A DNA stretch of 64,000 nt, taken from positions 66,531,127 to 66,595,126 of the forward strand of contig CP136061.1 of assembly GCA_032622095.1 (NCBI GenBank), written 5' to 3'. Made by a program: the position numbers and the translations under genes. The notes beneath the pieces were generated by a model. It was not told where the DNA came from and did not search any database. It saw only the letters and a program-made list of their open reading frames with translations. This document shows positions 48,038 to 59,254 of the stretch, piece after piece (within the stretch, counting starts at the first letter, position 1; each line of letters begins with the position of its first letter). This DNA is from Siphonodentalium dalli. Its lineage: Eukaryota > Mollusca > Scaphopoda > Gadilida > Siphonodentaliidae.

Positions 48038-48147
48038 AGTTGGTACGACTGGCGATTAGAGTGGGATCCAGAAGACTACGATGGTATAGACGAGGTGTTC
48101 TTTGATGTGAAAACCATATGGCGACCAACCCTTGCCAATGTAAACGA
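48038..48147 (+). CDS. Receptor gene 2: 110-bp ligand-domain exon
   Basis: Between TTTTATTTTAG and GTAAGT. It encodes SWYDWRLEWDPEDYDGIDEV and then FFDVKTIWRPTLANVN plus two bases. W-x-D-x-R-L-x-W-x-P-x-x-Y-x-G-I is the hallmark of the nicotinic receptor extracellular domain, and 110 bp is the usual size of this exon in the family. IWRPTLANVN takes the place of the loop A text usually written W-x-P-D-x-x-L-Y-N; the Asp and Tyr are missing. The exon ends in phase 2, and GA plus G at 53720 gives Glu, so it joins the next exon exactly. Confidence 0.92.
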
Positions 48148-48954
48148 GTAAGTTGCGTTCTTTGTCACACTTTCGTAGGTTATACAGAGCTACATGCTAA
48201 TAGCTTTCCCTATATGAATGCTAACCGTGTGCGCTTTTTGCGCCAATTGTATTCAATTTCAGTCATATATCTCATCGTTAGTACATCTATAGTGTTTAAT
48301 TGCATAACATGGCGCGATATGATACACTTTAATATCCGTCTAACCTGAAAGTATATGTAGACATGGCACTGTCTCTATGACGCCCTGCAATGGCGGCGTG
48401 AAGAGTGAAATGGCGCAAATTGCGCACAGAACAGCACAGTAACATATACGGGATTTCCAATTATACAAAACCTACAAAAGCCCTTCAAAATAAAGTTTTT
48501 CATTTACGTCTGGCTAATCGGCGTATGAGCTGTTGGCCGGACTATTTTGCGCTATTACTGTTTATCGAACAATTGCCGACAAAATTGTCCTGATCCGGTT
48601 AATTTCCAATTTAAATTGGACTGCGCAGTTTCTCATATAGTAATGGAGACTATATTGCAACTGACAAAATTATTTAGTGAAAATATGTAAGATTTCCTTA
48701 CATTCAGCACATGATGGCACTGGTCAGACTAGCTTATCGAGATGACATAACTCTGCCTTGCAGTTTGACGCCACACCAAACTGGGTACGTTTAGGGAACA
48801 ATGGTATTGTATTACCAAGAATTAACGACCTTAGAATTTAGCGTCAATACTGCAAGTCCGTAACAAGAAAACCATAGTCAGAAATGGTAACGCGCTTAAT
48901 ATTATATATTATATACCCATGATTGTAATTACAGAATCTTTTTCATTTATGTTA

Positions 48955-49220
48955 ATTGTAATTGGCATAGCTTATCACAAACCAAAAATCAACATTATTG
49001 AGATAATGTAAACGCCAATAAACGAAATTTGAAATTCTCAAATACACCTTTTACCGGGCTCGGCATCGGGGTCGCACTACAGCTCGGCCTCGGAGTCGCA
49101 CTACAACTTTTAATGTGTCCCAATAATTAACATTCTATAAATAGAACCCCCAGCGCTATGGAAGCGCCCAGGCGAAACATGAATTTGTACATTAGTATAC
49201 ACGCGGCGCGCGTAATAACG
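48955..49220. repeat. Dispersed repeat R2, copy 1
   Basis: TTGTAATTGGCATAGCTTAT, then CACCTTTTACCGGGCTCGG, then a TGTGTCCCAAnAATT block and TTCTATAAATAGAACCCCC. The same order occurs at 57466-57700. Confidence 0.65.
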
Positions 49221-49621
49221 TGATAAACGTATGTGTAATATTGAATGTCAGTCATGTTTCAGTGCATTCCGAGTTAGTTTTGGGTCGAAGCTGACTTATT
49301 TAGATTGCGTCACTTGTAGACACCCATGTCCCAGTCTGGTGTTTTTGAAATGGTTACATGGCTATGTATTTTGGAAATCAGATTTGATTTATATCTGTTC
49401 AAATAACGTAAATAGCGTTGTATGGTCAATTGATGTGGATCAGAACAAGTGATATACTTTAGCATATAACTGTGCTGGTAAAGTAGTAAAGTACAATAAA
49501 CAATCATACAAATGGATTCTATCATTCAGCTATAAAAGTATAGATTGGAACTAGGCTAGTAGGAGATTTTGGAAAACAATCATTGGACACTGCACTCCGA
49601 GCCCTCGATATTTCTTGCTAT

Positions 49622-49671
49622 TTTCGTCCCGAATTGAGAAGTATTTGTTTACAATTGTATGTAATTGTGAT
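49622..49671 (+). repeat. 50-base exact direct repeat, copy 2
   Basis: Identical over 50 bases to 45204-45253, 4.4 kb upstream. Confidence 0.85.
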
Positions 49672-50634
49672 ATGGCGCAAATCTGTTGAAGAGATGAGTG
49701 ACATAAGTGTAAAGTTTATTATGACGGTGAGTGTAGAACATTCCGGAAATTTAAATAGCGTTTATACCACAAGAGTATGCACTTCAGTTTATGTGCTGTA
49801 TTCAATAATTTAACACAATGCCGAATGAAACTATCATGCATTGTGTGGCGAAACATTACTTTGTGTGTTACACGCTAAAAATTATTATATGTAACTAGAA
49901 CTAGACGTAAATCATTGGCGTTGACTTGCGTTGCAGTGACCGATAAATCCTACACCTTGGATCTGTTTTAATTATCTGTGTTCCTTTAAAGATACCAAAC
50001 AACAGACTTTTATATTATCGATACGTATTTTCACTCCTATGAGGTTATGTTGCTTTCGTGATGGTATGTATTGGAGTTGCGGCCATTTTGACAGCCATTT
50101 CATGGCAGCGATTGTATTATTTTCTGCTCATGTCACTCCGTACTCTAATCTCACACAAACTGACATAACTGCGTAATTCCTCTGCCACAACATATCGTAT
50201 AATGACTTATTTCTAGAACTAAAGTAATATAGACAACCATGTTGGACGCCATCTTGGATAACAAAGTTCCCCAAAGTGGATTTTAGCGGAATTTGGATGT
50301 TATTCCTTGGGCATTTGCGCATGTTTTGACACCAACATCGCCTTACTAACAATTTGTTCTAGGCTGACCCTGTATTTTGACTTCAACGACCAGACTACTA
50401 TAATATAGCGTTCTTCAATTCATATACGTTTACACACCGTGCTTAGGAAAACTTAGTTATGAAACTAGAATGTTCTAATACATTTTTTAACATTCAGAAG
50501 TGCTGATTGTCGCCATTTTCTCAAAATTTAAGTTGTGTTCAGGCGTAAACCAACTACATCGTTTACCAGGATGTTACATTGGACGCAGTGTATACATTTT
50601 GGAAATATTCTTCTCATTATATTCCGCCACCACC

Positions 50635-51234
50635 TTAAAGGGGTACTGTACGCCATTTTCAATAAATTCCCGGTGATAACAACGATCTATTATCGATACT
50701 ATATAGAAATATAAGTAATTTGAGTCGAAGATGTATTCTGTAAACGCTCAGGTTAATAGGCTATCTTAAAATTTAATAATTTAAAAGTTAATAATTTAAT
50801 ATAAATTGATTTTATGGCTCCAGCCATAAAATGGCGTCTCTTAAAATTCGAATTTCCGTGTACAAAACGTAATCAAATTATAATTGAGGGATACTGGATT
50901 AGGAAAACAATTGCACACACGATCGTTTGAAACATTATGCTTATACGGGGAGAAAACCCAAGCCACTCATTGACTAGTGACGGTACACTAACTTAAATGA
51001 GTATATGGGACTACTAAGCATATAATATAATGTTTATTTGATTCATTTGGTTGAAAACTTTACAAAAATTACTCGACAACGACAATTTGTATTTTTGCAT
51101 TCCGGTAAATTTGCCATCCGTAACAATACTTCGTACTCAACAGACTTTCAAAAAATGGAAAAGTTGTTAACTTATTCTCCGACACGGGGATTATAGAAAC
51201 CAACAACAACATCTTGGGTACAGTACCCCTTTAA
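50635..51234. mobile_element. TTAA-flanked MITE, 600 bp
   Basis: Ends TTAAAGGGGTACTGTACGCC and the complement of TTAAAGGGGTACTGTACCC. TTAA occurs at both edges (50635-50638 and 51231-51234). The termini resemble those of the 11679 element (TTAAAGGG-TAC), so these belong to a TTAAAGG superfamily. An internal word ATTTATGGCTGGAGCCATAA-like pair gives a small hairpin near 50812-50832. Confidence 0.8.
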
Positions 51235-53719
51235 GAATGTTAGCATGAAAAATGCGTGGCCGTGGGATATGTTATCTTGAACAAATGGTGGCTTAGTAGA
51301 CACAGACACGATGATGTCCAACATGACCGCCGCTGTACAATTGCATGGCCCTTGGTCAGTTTTATCAGCATTTTAGAGATAACTTATTTGATAACGTATG
51401 AACAAGTTTATATATAGCTATGATGCTATGGTAGTATGCTACCTACATGTTGGCGATCCGTTCCCAAGATGGCCACTATGGCTACCGGATATTTAGTTAT
51501 GGAATATTCTTAATCATATTTTCTTGATCAAGTATTGTATAATTCGGCTGATGATAGGATAGGATATGATAGGATAAGTTGATTTACAATATACATACAT
51601 GAATATCACGAACATATGAACGATAAATACGAATATTTGTTATATTGCACGGGGGTAATATAGTCCTTCCAGGCTGTCTTCCTGTCATCCCAGTTGGCAT
51701 AGGTATCTCTATAGTGAATGTTTAAATATGGCGTATGTGGGCGGTCATCTCCATGTGAGTGCACAGACAACCATGGCCTGTGCACATAATACCCACGAAA
51801 CAAGCAGAAATGTGTGAAAGAAGTCAATGTCACCTACACTATTGCTATTCCTCCCCTCTATCGCACAATTAATCAAATCTATAACTGTGGTGTACTCTAA
51901 ACTTTAATTTACTCTGCTCCCTTTAATTATGGGCGAATGAGACCCATCTGCTCTTGTCACATATAATCCTATATAGAGTTGCTGCACTTATTATTTGAAT
52001 GGGCATATACTTTTATTTCCCATGTCTGAAATCTTTAAAATATTAAAACAATGTTCATAAGTTATGGTCAGTTTTGATCAATTTGAGAGGAATATAGCTA
52101 ACACATAGAGTAAATTGCACAATTTCGTATGCTAACAATGTCAGGGAACACACCGATGTACAATGTATAAGCCACCTGCATATAATATGTTGGTCTATAT
52201 ATACATGTATATGCTTTACAATTGTTTATTTGTATATTTAATTCTGTAAATCATACACAAATTGATTTTGAATAATGTGACATGAAGCTGTGGGATTCTA
52301 ACCATTCACGAGAAGCAATTTGTGGAAGAAGTGAATATTTTCTATTGCTGTTCTACCCTTCTGTCATCGTAGTTAGTCATACCGACACACTGTTTGTTTT
52401 ATTTGCTCTGTTCCAACTTCCGTTGTAGGCCAATGAGACCAGTATGCTTGTGTTACGTGTATGTGTTGGTGTACTGTTACTTGTAGATGTTTTACGTTGG
52501 TTCTTTTGTATATATAATTATTGGTGATACATTGGCGACGGCATCGAGATTAGCATTTACTATATGCTTCCACTTAGATCCTTGCAGAACTTCATTTAAA
52601 TATTTGTGCGAAAACTATGAGTATTTTTAAACATAAGTTTCCATAGTTAAGAGCAGTATTTGGTAGATAAAGTTGTGTTTAACTTGGCCAAAAGTAAGAC
52701 GACGATCTCGGACCAAATTTTGGATGAAGATGGATAACTCTAACATCAAGTGGCTTTGGTGTTAGATATTTGACAACCCGGCCAAATTTCGTTGAACAAA
52801 ATGTTGATAAATAACGTTTTGGACAATTTTATACTACAGTTGACTGTGGTTAGCATCATTGTTGGGCAATTAATCGATTCTGAATCAAAATATGTTGTTG
52901 TTGTTCAAATCTGATAATATGGGGACCATCGAATCGGATTGAGTACCTTTAAAAGCATGCCAATCAATATATTGTCCTGTAGACAGATGTCTTAGGCAGT
53001 TTTTAGTTTTGAAGCCATGTTGATATTTTAATATGCGTCCAATATATTGGCAGTTTTGTGAGAAAAATAATTAAACGTTTGAACGTCACAGCTGTCACTA
53101 TATGGACATTCCCCTTCAGAAAATATTAATGTTGTACTTCGTGGGGTGAATATCAGTTTTCGTTTGCTAGTTTTTTGATAGTGTGCAGTGTTCGGGTCAA
53201 TAATCCACAAATGTCGATTTTGTTCACAGCAGCCAATCGAGAATAAAAACCCGAAGGATGATATACAACATAGGACGTTATTTTCTCGAGGGCTCGAAAT
53301 GCAGGGTATCTCATAAACTAGAGGCTTTCTGAAAATCTCGTCCTGGCCTAATGGTTTATTATTCATTTGGAGGGATGTTCGTTTAATAAGAGCAGACTAC
53401 AGACAGGCAGAAATAAAACACAAGCGCAAAAGGATTCCTATTCATTGCTGGGAAACATTCAGATAATGAGTTCAACACATGACCATTGGTCGTCTGTTGA
53501 ACTCATTATCTGATAATTTCTTAAGGGAACTACTTCAATGGGTATTTAATATAGAATGCGTTAATGTAGATCAGCGGCATCTTAGTTTACCTCGTCAGAA
53601 AGTGGATTGTTATTTTTTATGTCACGTGAGTTGGGATGTTAAAAGTGTGGACTATACTTTTCGTTTTTGAGCGATTAATCAGCATTGTACAACGTCATTG
53701 AATACAAACTGTTTTACAG

Positions 53720-54246
53720 GGTCAATAAACTGAATATCTTATACAACGAGAGAGTGCCGATAGTATGCTTGGATGATGGATATTGTATATGGGATCCACC
53801 GCAGGTTACAGAAACATCGTGCGACCTTGATGTGACATTTTACCCATGTGACCGACAGACATGTTCAATTGACATCATAACGTGGGCATACACATTGGAT
53901 GAAGTGTTCCTATCACCAAATAGGACTAGTCTGTTGTACTTCTCAGAAAATGTTGAATGGCACGTCTTAAGACACGAATTATTACAAGAAATTGAAAAAA
54001 AGAAAGGAAAAAACTATTCCAAACTGAAAGCTGTATTCACAATGCAAAGGAGACCCATCTATCTGATTTTCAGCGTTGTCATCCCGACCGTTGTCATGGC
54101 GTTCATGAGTCCATTTGTGTTTCTACTGCCAGCTGATTCCGGTGAGAAGATTGGATATATAATCACGGTATTTCTTGCATACGCCGTTCTGCTAACATTG
54201 GTGCAAGGTCAACTACCTTCTGCGGCGAAAAGCCCGTCAATTATAA
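53720..54246 (+). CDS. Receptor gene 2: Cys-loop, TM1 and TM2 exon
   Basis: The acceptor is TTTTACAG and the donor is GTAAGT at 54247. The frame is open for 175 codons: IWDPPQVTETSC, the disulphide loop CDLDVTFYPCDRQTC (13 residues between outer Cys, plus an extra Cys where the family has Phe), TWAY in loop B, then KKKGKNYSKLKAVFTMQRRP in the place of loop C without CysCys. TM1 (IFSVVIPTVVMAFMSPFVFL), GEK and TM2 (YIITVFLAYAVLLTLVQGQL) follow, then KSPSIIS. Glu before TM2 and Leu at 9' fit a cation channel; 2' is Gly and 20' is Gly, both unusual. It is a close paralogue of the 4166 exon. The protein should sit in the plasma membrane as one of five subunits; the ligand cannot be told. Confidence 0.92.
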
Positions 54247-54292
54247 GTAAGTCCGCTGTGTAAACGATATTTATTGAATCAAAATATTCATG

Positions 54293-54794
54293 TTAAAGGC
54301 ACGTGAGGCCTTAGTTGTCGAAAATATTCATATTTGTTCCAATCACCGTAAACAGAAAAACATTAAAACGCATACAGTTTCGTTCATATATACCATGACC
54401 ATCGCGTAAACAGCATGTTATCATACATATTTACTATATTTTACCTAAGCAAGAGCCTGATTGTGTTACAGAAGACAACACAATGCTGCTGGCTAATCAC
54501 ACACAAATGGCATAAACGCTCTTTATTCGTTCCATATCAGGAATTCACCCACAAAGAACGCTCTTTATGTTTACCATCATAATATAAACAAACACAAGAA
54601 AAGTTACTTTTTATGCCTTTGTTTACATAACAATGGTAAAAAATATGACAATAACATACTGTTTATGCGATATTTCTTATTTGTATACGGACAATGTCTG
54701 TCTACATTTTGTTGTTCTTTCTGTTTGTGGCGGTTTTTGACGGGTGGAAATATTTTCACAGGATACCCACCGCCAAGGCCAACCGTACCTTTAA
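54293..54794. mobile_element. TTAA-flanked MITE, copy B
   Basis: 502 bp, inverted relative to copy A at 43629-44131 and nearly identical to it. It lies 46 bp inside the intron after the gene 2 TM2 exon. It carries two AACGCTCTTT words. Confidence 0.85.
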
Positions 54795-54829
54795 AAGAAT
54801 GCACGCTACAGAAAAGAGTTTAACACGGT

Positions 54830-54849
54830 GGGGGGGGGGGGGGGGGGGG
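54830..54849 (+). repeat. G tract, 20 bases
   Basis: A run of 20 G, then C and five more G, just after MITE copy B. A possible G-quadruplex and a likely site of sequencing length error. Confidence 0.75.
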
Positions 54850-55506
54850 CGGGGGTCAATTTCATTTTGTTTTCAATTTCCATTTATTGATATATTCGTC
54901 GTCATTTTGACATATAGAGTGGAAAATACACAATGTTAAAATTTCAAAATACTATGGATTGTGCAGTGCATTATATGTTTAAATATACGACAATATACTA
55001 TGGGATATGTGGTCAGTAATCAGAGAGTTTGAGTAGGTTTGTTATATGGTTTTTGGTATGCATGAGGAGTTATTGATTGGGCTTTCGTAATAAATAGACC
55101 AAGATTCGTTCGTTTATTACCGCTATTAAAAAGTCGGTTGGCTTCAATGTGTTGTGTCTTTTATGGTAATATGTTTTTATATATCTTGATTCGACGCCGA
55201 TTGATTCGACGACAAGCATTTCATGCTTATACAAGGCCATCTCCCCTGTAATTTCGGTTACCAATCGGGAGTACTCGTTCCACTTGGTATCCATTGTCCT
55301 GATTCCATTCCGCAGATTAAGAGCTGGATTTGACGGTGCAACTGAAAACGTTTCGTTGTTTTGATGAATGTGTATGCGGCCATGTAATTCAAATTAAAAT
55401 GTCAAATTACCTTCCCGGAATAGCATGAATGAAAAAATATATTTCTGGGTGTGCAAAAGTTAGGAAGCGCACTCGCGTGTCGGCGACGGAACTATCGGAA
55501 ATAGTT
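54850..55506. other. No gene recognised
   Basis: AT-rich; probably intron of receptor gene 2 leading to its missing TM3-TM4 exon. Short frames only. Confidence 0.45.
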
Positions 55507-55594
55507 CTTAGAATCGCCTCATTATGAGTCGATAATGTGACTAAACGCTCTCGTTTGCAGCACAATTTCGACTCAAAAATGAGGCGATTCTAAG
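55507..55594. repeat. R1 repeat, hairpin form
   Basis: CTTAGAATCGCCTCATTATG at the left and its near-complement ATGAGGCGATTCTAAG at the right, with TCGA-centred matches between. The 88-bp unit can fold into a stem-loop. It is followed by GCAGATAATGTGCGGTTTTT as in the other R1 copies. Confidence 0.75.
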
Positions 55595-55967
55595 TGGATT
55601 ATCAACTTAAAACAAATTATATTATATGCAGATAATGTGCGGTTTTTCGGGGAAAAAGGTTGGCCGCTGAATAAACACTTGATAAAACACGGGCCGCAGG
55701 CCCCTCTGATGGAGAATAAAGGCTCACAAAAGGAACCTATTTCAGCTAGTTAGATGATATTTACATAACCCGTGTTACACTATCAATGTCAATGCCTGTG
55801 ATATATTAGAAAGAAATCCACCAAGAAGAACAAGACGACATAATAAATAGGAAAATATTTCTTCACGTAGAGGGTGGTAAATAGCTGAAACTCTCTGCCA
55901 GACTTCGCTCCAACACTCGATCAATTCAAAATATAGACTCATTCTTCTATTATATAAAGCTATCAGA

Positions 55968-56640
55968 TTAGCCCGCCACTGGCGGGATTGGTCCCATGGC
56001 TTTGGTCGATCCATTAATTTTTGTTTTTCAAGGTAACCCCGTACGTCGCTGCCACCGCTGATGCCCGAAATATCGCCCAAGGCCATTTGCGGGTACCCGT
56101 GTCAAGGTCATGTTGGGTGGACAAAATAACCCGACAGAAATATTTCCCGTCCCGAGTTGACCATACATAAACAAATTCACATCAATGTCACTTATGACTA
56201 CCGAGATATCACCAAGGTAATTTGTGGGTACCCGTTTCAAGGTCAAGGTCGCATCGGGCGGACAAACTGACCCGACGAAAATCTCCCCCGTCCCTTGGAA
56301 ACCCTAAGTACGAAATATAGACTCGATATCCCCAGTTTCCGAGCGAGACGGTCAAATGTCGTATTTTCACTAAAGTAGATAAACGCTCTTTAATAGCGAC
56401 GCCTCATATACAAACTCTCATTAATTGTCACGCGATTAACCCACCAATCCCCATAACGGTGGCAGTTGAAGGGTGAAGGAGTGCTCGGACGTTCTCAGAA
56501 GCGGTGCGATGACACTTCCCGTGGATTTTTACCCTTAGATAGCAAGTTTGGGCTCATTCGGTCGAGCCGTTTTCGAGTCTATAAAGGATATATATATATG
56601 GATATATATATATTCCGTATGTCTCAAAATATATAGTAGA
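55968..56640 (-). mobile_element. Helitron-like unit on the minus strand
   Basis: On the minus strand it begins TCTACTATATATTTTGAGAC (from 56640) and ends with hairpin CCCGCCAGTGGCGGG followed by CTAA, the CTRR terminus, at 55968. The body matches unit 5 (CTTGCTATCTAAGGGTAAAA; a CACGGGAA block). No Rep/helicase. A single full-length unit, 673 bp, unlike the run at 38-42 kb. Confidence 0.7.
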
Positions 56641-57465
56641 TACGAGTTCGACGACAAGTAATATGTTTAAAGTGATGTGAAACACTACAACAGGATGATC
56701 GATTAGAAATAGAGAATAATCTTGTTCAAAGTAGTAATTTTACAAATTTATATCCAAATTGACAACACACACCGTCATTCTTATAATTAATAATTGCAGT
56801 GACTCTCGATGGGGAAATCGTTTTCGTTAGTTTATTGCAGATAGATGCGTTCCGAATAGAGTAGTAAATATATACAATTGAGCGTAGTTCAGACGATGTT
56901 TTCTATGGAGTGGTAGGGTAGTTTAGCTTCAGATTTTCTGCGATGTTAGTAGAATGGTACATTCCTCCAGTTGGCATAGTGCCTGTTGGCATAGTATCAG
57001 TTTTACGCACCCGAACAAGTACATAACATGTCTTTAAGTGATTCAAAAGAAAATATCGAATGACGATAAATATATTTGTAAACAAAGATTGAAAATAATG
57101 TTATTGGGACGAAAAATCGCAAGACTTTTTTTTATTATGATGATGCTGATATAATTGATAGGACAAACCACTATTATGATGATCGTGTCGTTGTTTGTTT
57201 AAAATACGTATCAATTGACATATACGCATCCGTTCGCTCATTAAAATCAACCTATTTCAACCATTTTAGGGACGTCCGCAAATGGAACTCCACAAATAGG
57301 GACCTACTGCAAATTGTCACACCGATCAGCACCTAATTAACGAACAGGTGGCTGACTCTGCTGTCTCCGACAGTCAGACTAGAACTATTAGTGCGCTGCG
57401 GAACGAAAAATGTCGATAAAAGTTTAAATATAAGACATGCAAATTATCGTTTTCATTTCTTCTAT
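56641..57465. other. No gene recognised
   Basis: AT-rich intron or intergenic sequence. No repeats or coding motifs recognised. Confidence 0.45.
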
Positions 57466-57700
57466 TTGTAATTGACATAGCTTATCACCAAAAAAAACAA
57501 AACATTATTGACATTATAATGTAAACGACAAATAAACGAAATTGAAATTCCCAACTACACCTTTTACCGGACTCGATTCGGCGTCGCATTACAACGCTTA
57601 GTGTGTCCCAAAAATTCCCAGTTCTATAAATAAAAACCCCATGCGGCCACTATACACCAATAATCTCGCTGATTATACACCCGGGGGCGCAATAATAGAG
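57466..57700. repeat. Dispersed repeat R2, copy 2
   Basis: TTGTAATTGACATAGCTTAT, then CACCTTTTACCGGACTCG, then TGTGTCCCAAAAATT and TTCTATAAATAAAAACCCC: the same order as 48955-49220, diverged. It directly precedes an R1 copy. Confidence 0.65.
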
Positions 57701-57714
57701 TATGTTACGTCGGC

Positions 57715-58015
57715 AATCTTCTTAGAATCGCCGCATTTTTAATCGATAATGAACTGAAAATGAGAGCGTTTAGTCACGTTACCGGTAGACTCATGTGATG
57801 TCATTGTAGGTTCATTATGTGCTCACAATGGCACAATTGGACCAACTGACGACTTATGTATTATTATAAAATGTGTTTTCACTTTGGCCAGCGGCATAAC
57901 ACGGAATAACGGATGAGTCCATTATCTGCTTATTGCAGAATCAAATAATCCAATATGAACCATTTGCGGATTATATGTCTATAATGTGCGTATATGGGCG
58001 AGGATATGTTCCTTA
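57715..58015. repeat. R1 repeat, uninterrupted copy
   Basis: TTCTTAGAATCGCCGCATTT at 57720, TGTGTTTTCACTTTGGCC in the middle, GAGTCCATTATCTGCTTATT, then TCTATAATGTGCGTATATGG and GCGAGGATATGTT. This shows the state of the copy at 22592/24874 before it was split, and its target text ATTATCTGCTTA resembles the duplicated word there. Confidence 0.65.
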
Positions 58016-58199
58016 CCAACAGCACTGGTCACCTGATTCAAATGGAATCAATACATTCCGTGTTCATAGAACACATTGAAGTGGCATGTAATATGGCGAA
58101 TTATCTAGGTGGCACCTATCGTGCATAGCCATGACAAAAATGCGCTGTCGGCTACGATAGGTCATGCCATTCCAGCCTGTTATCCTGAATATATATAAG

Positions 58200-58390
58200 T
58201 TATAAGTTATAATATAACTTGTTTTAGGTAGGTAATCTGCTGAGAATCGCCTCATTTTGAGTAGATAATATGCTGAACATTATAGGTTTTTAGTCATATT
58301 ATCGACTCATAATAGGGCAATTCTAAGCATATTATGTGCGAAAAATGACATAATAGCCAACTGACGACCTTTCAGTCTTACGCTCTTTAA
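58200..58390. repeat. R1 repeat, left half
   Basis: GCTGAGAATCGCCTCATTTT at 58229 with a near-complement ending CAATTCTAAGC near 58329, then ATTATGTGCGAAAAATGACA and GCCAACTGACGACCTTTCAG. The right half is missing. Confidence 0.65.
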
Positions 58391-59254
58391 CAGGTGTTTA
58401 TTCAGTCTTATAACATTTTACATTGTATAGACTGTATATATTCATAACATATTTACAATAATAAATGAGTCACGTGATATACAGGACAAATCTATCCTAA
58501 TTTGGAAAAACATTCCAAGAAGGCCACCGAGGCCACAAACCCGGTCCGCCAACGGTAATGTTCAGGAACTATCACCATCAGAGGGCCGGGTCCCTTCCCT
58601 CCGCCGCCTTCCATGAACTGTGATTCCATGGTGCAATCACTGCACAGAATCACCCCCCCCACAATATATAACACAAAGATTAAAATCAAATTATTAAGTG
58701 ATATGTAGTACAACGTGTGGCACTTTTATGGGGATATATAACACAGATGTCACATACATACATACGCATACATACATGTACATATGTACATGTACGCATG
58801 TGGAAACTGAGTAAATAAATGTGATCTAGCTCCATCTCCCATTTTGAGGTACGTCACTGCATTCAGATATTCAGGTCAGTTGGTACGCTTAGCACTAAAT
58901 TGTGTCGCGCGTGTTTCTTAAAATAGAAATGATACCGTTAATCGGTTTCACGGTCACTGGGTCAGTACGTTCATCGTGCTTCGAGACGATTTCTTTATGT
59001 TGGTTATTATGTAATTCGCTCGTAGGTTTGTTCAAAATGAGGAAAATTTGACATGGAATTACCTTTTCAATATGTGCGCGTGTTCTCTGATGGGATGGAG
59101 ATATAACAGATTGTGTCGGTAAGAACGTTATTGTTCATAAACAATCTTGCATAGGCACCTTTTTATTAGATCATGCCATGAATCTCCACCCCAGCTGTCA
59201 GCTGGAGTAAGCTGTCAGCGGGAGCAGAGGTTCACGGCACGATCTACATTTTAG
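58391..59254. other. No supported gene; one possible minus-strand exon
   Basis: 58498-58650 is GC-richer than its flanks and has an acceptor-like CTGTGCAG on the minus strand (see findings). 58745-58800 is an ACAT/GTACATGT microsatellite. The rest is AT-rich. Confidence 0.4.

Larger units (their letters stand above)
48148..53719 (+). other. Intron between the 110-bp and Cys-loop exons of gene 2
   Basis: Donor GTAAGT, acceptor GTTTTACAG. It contains the 48955-49220 repeat, the second copy of the 50-base repeat, and a MITE. At 51840-51990 and 52345-52480 two blocks share words such as AATGAGACC and may be an old duplication. The last 50 bases before 53720 resemble those before 4166 in gene 1. 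Confidence 0.7.
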
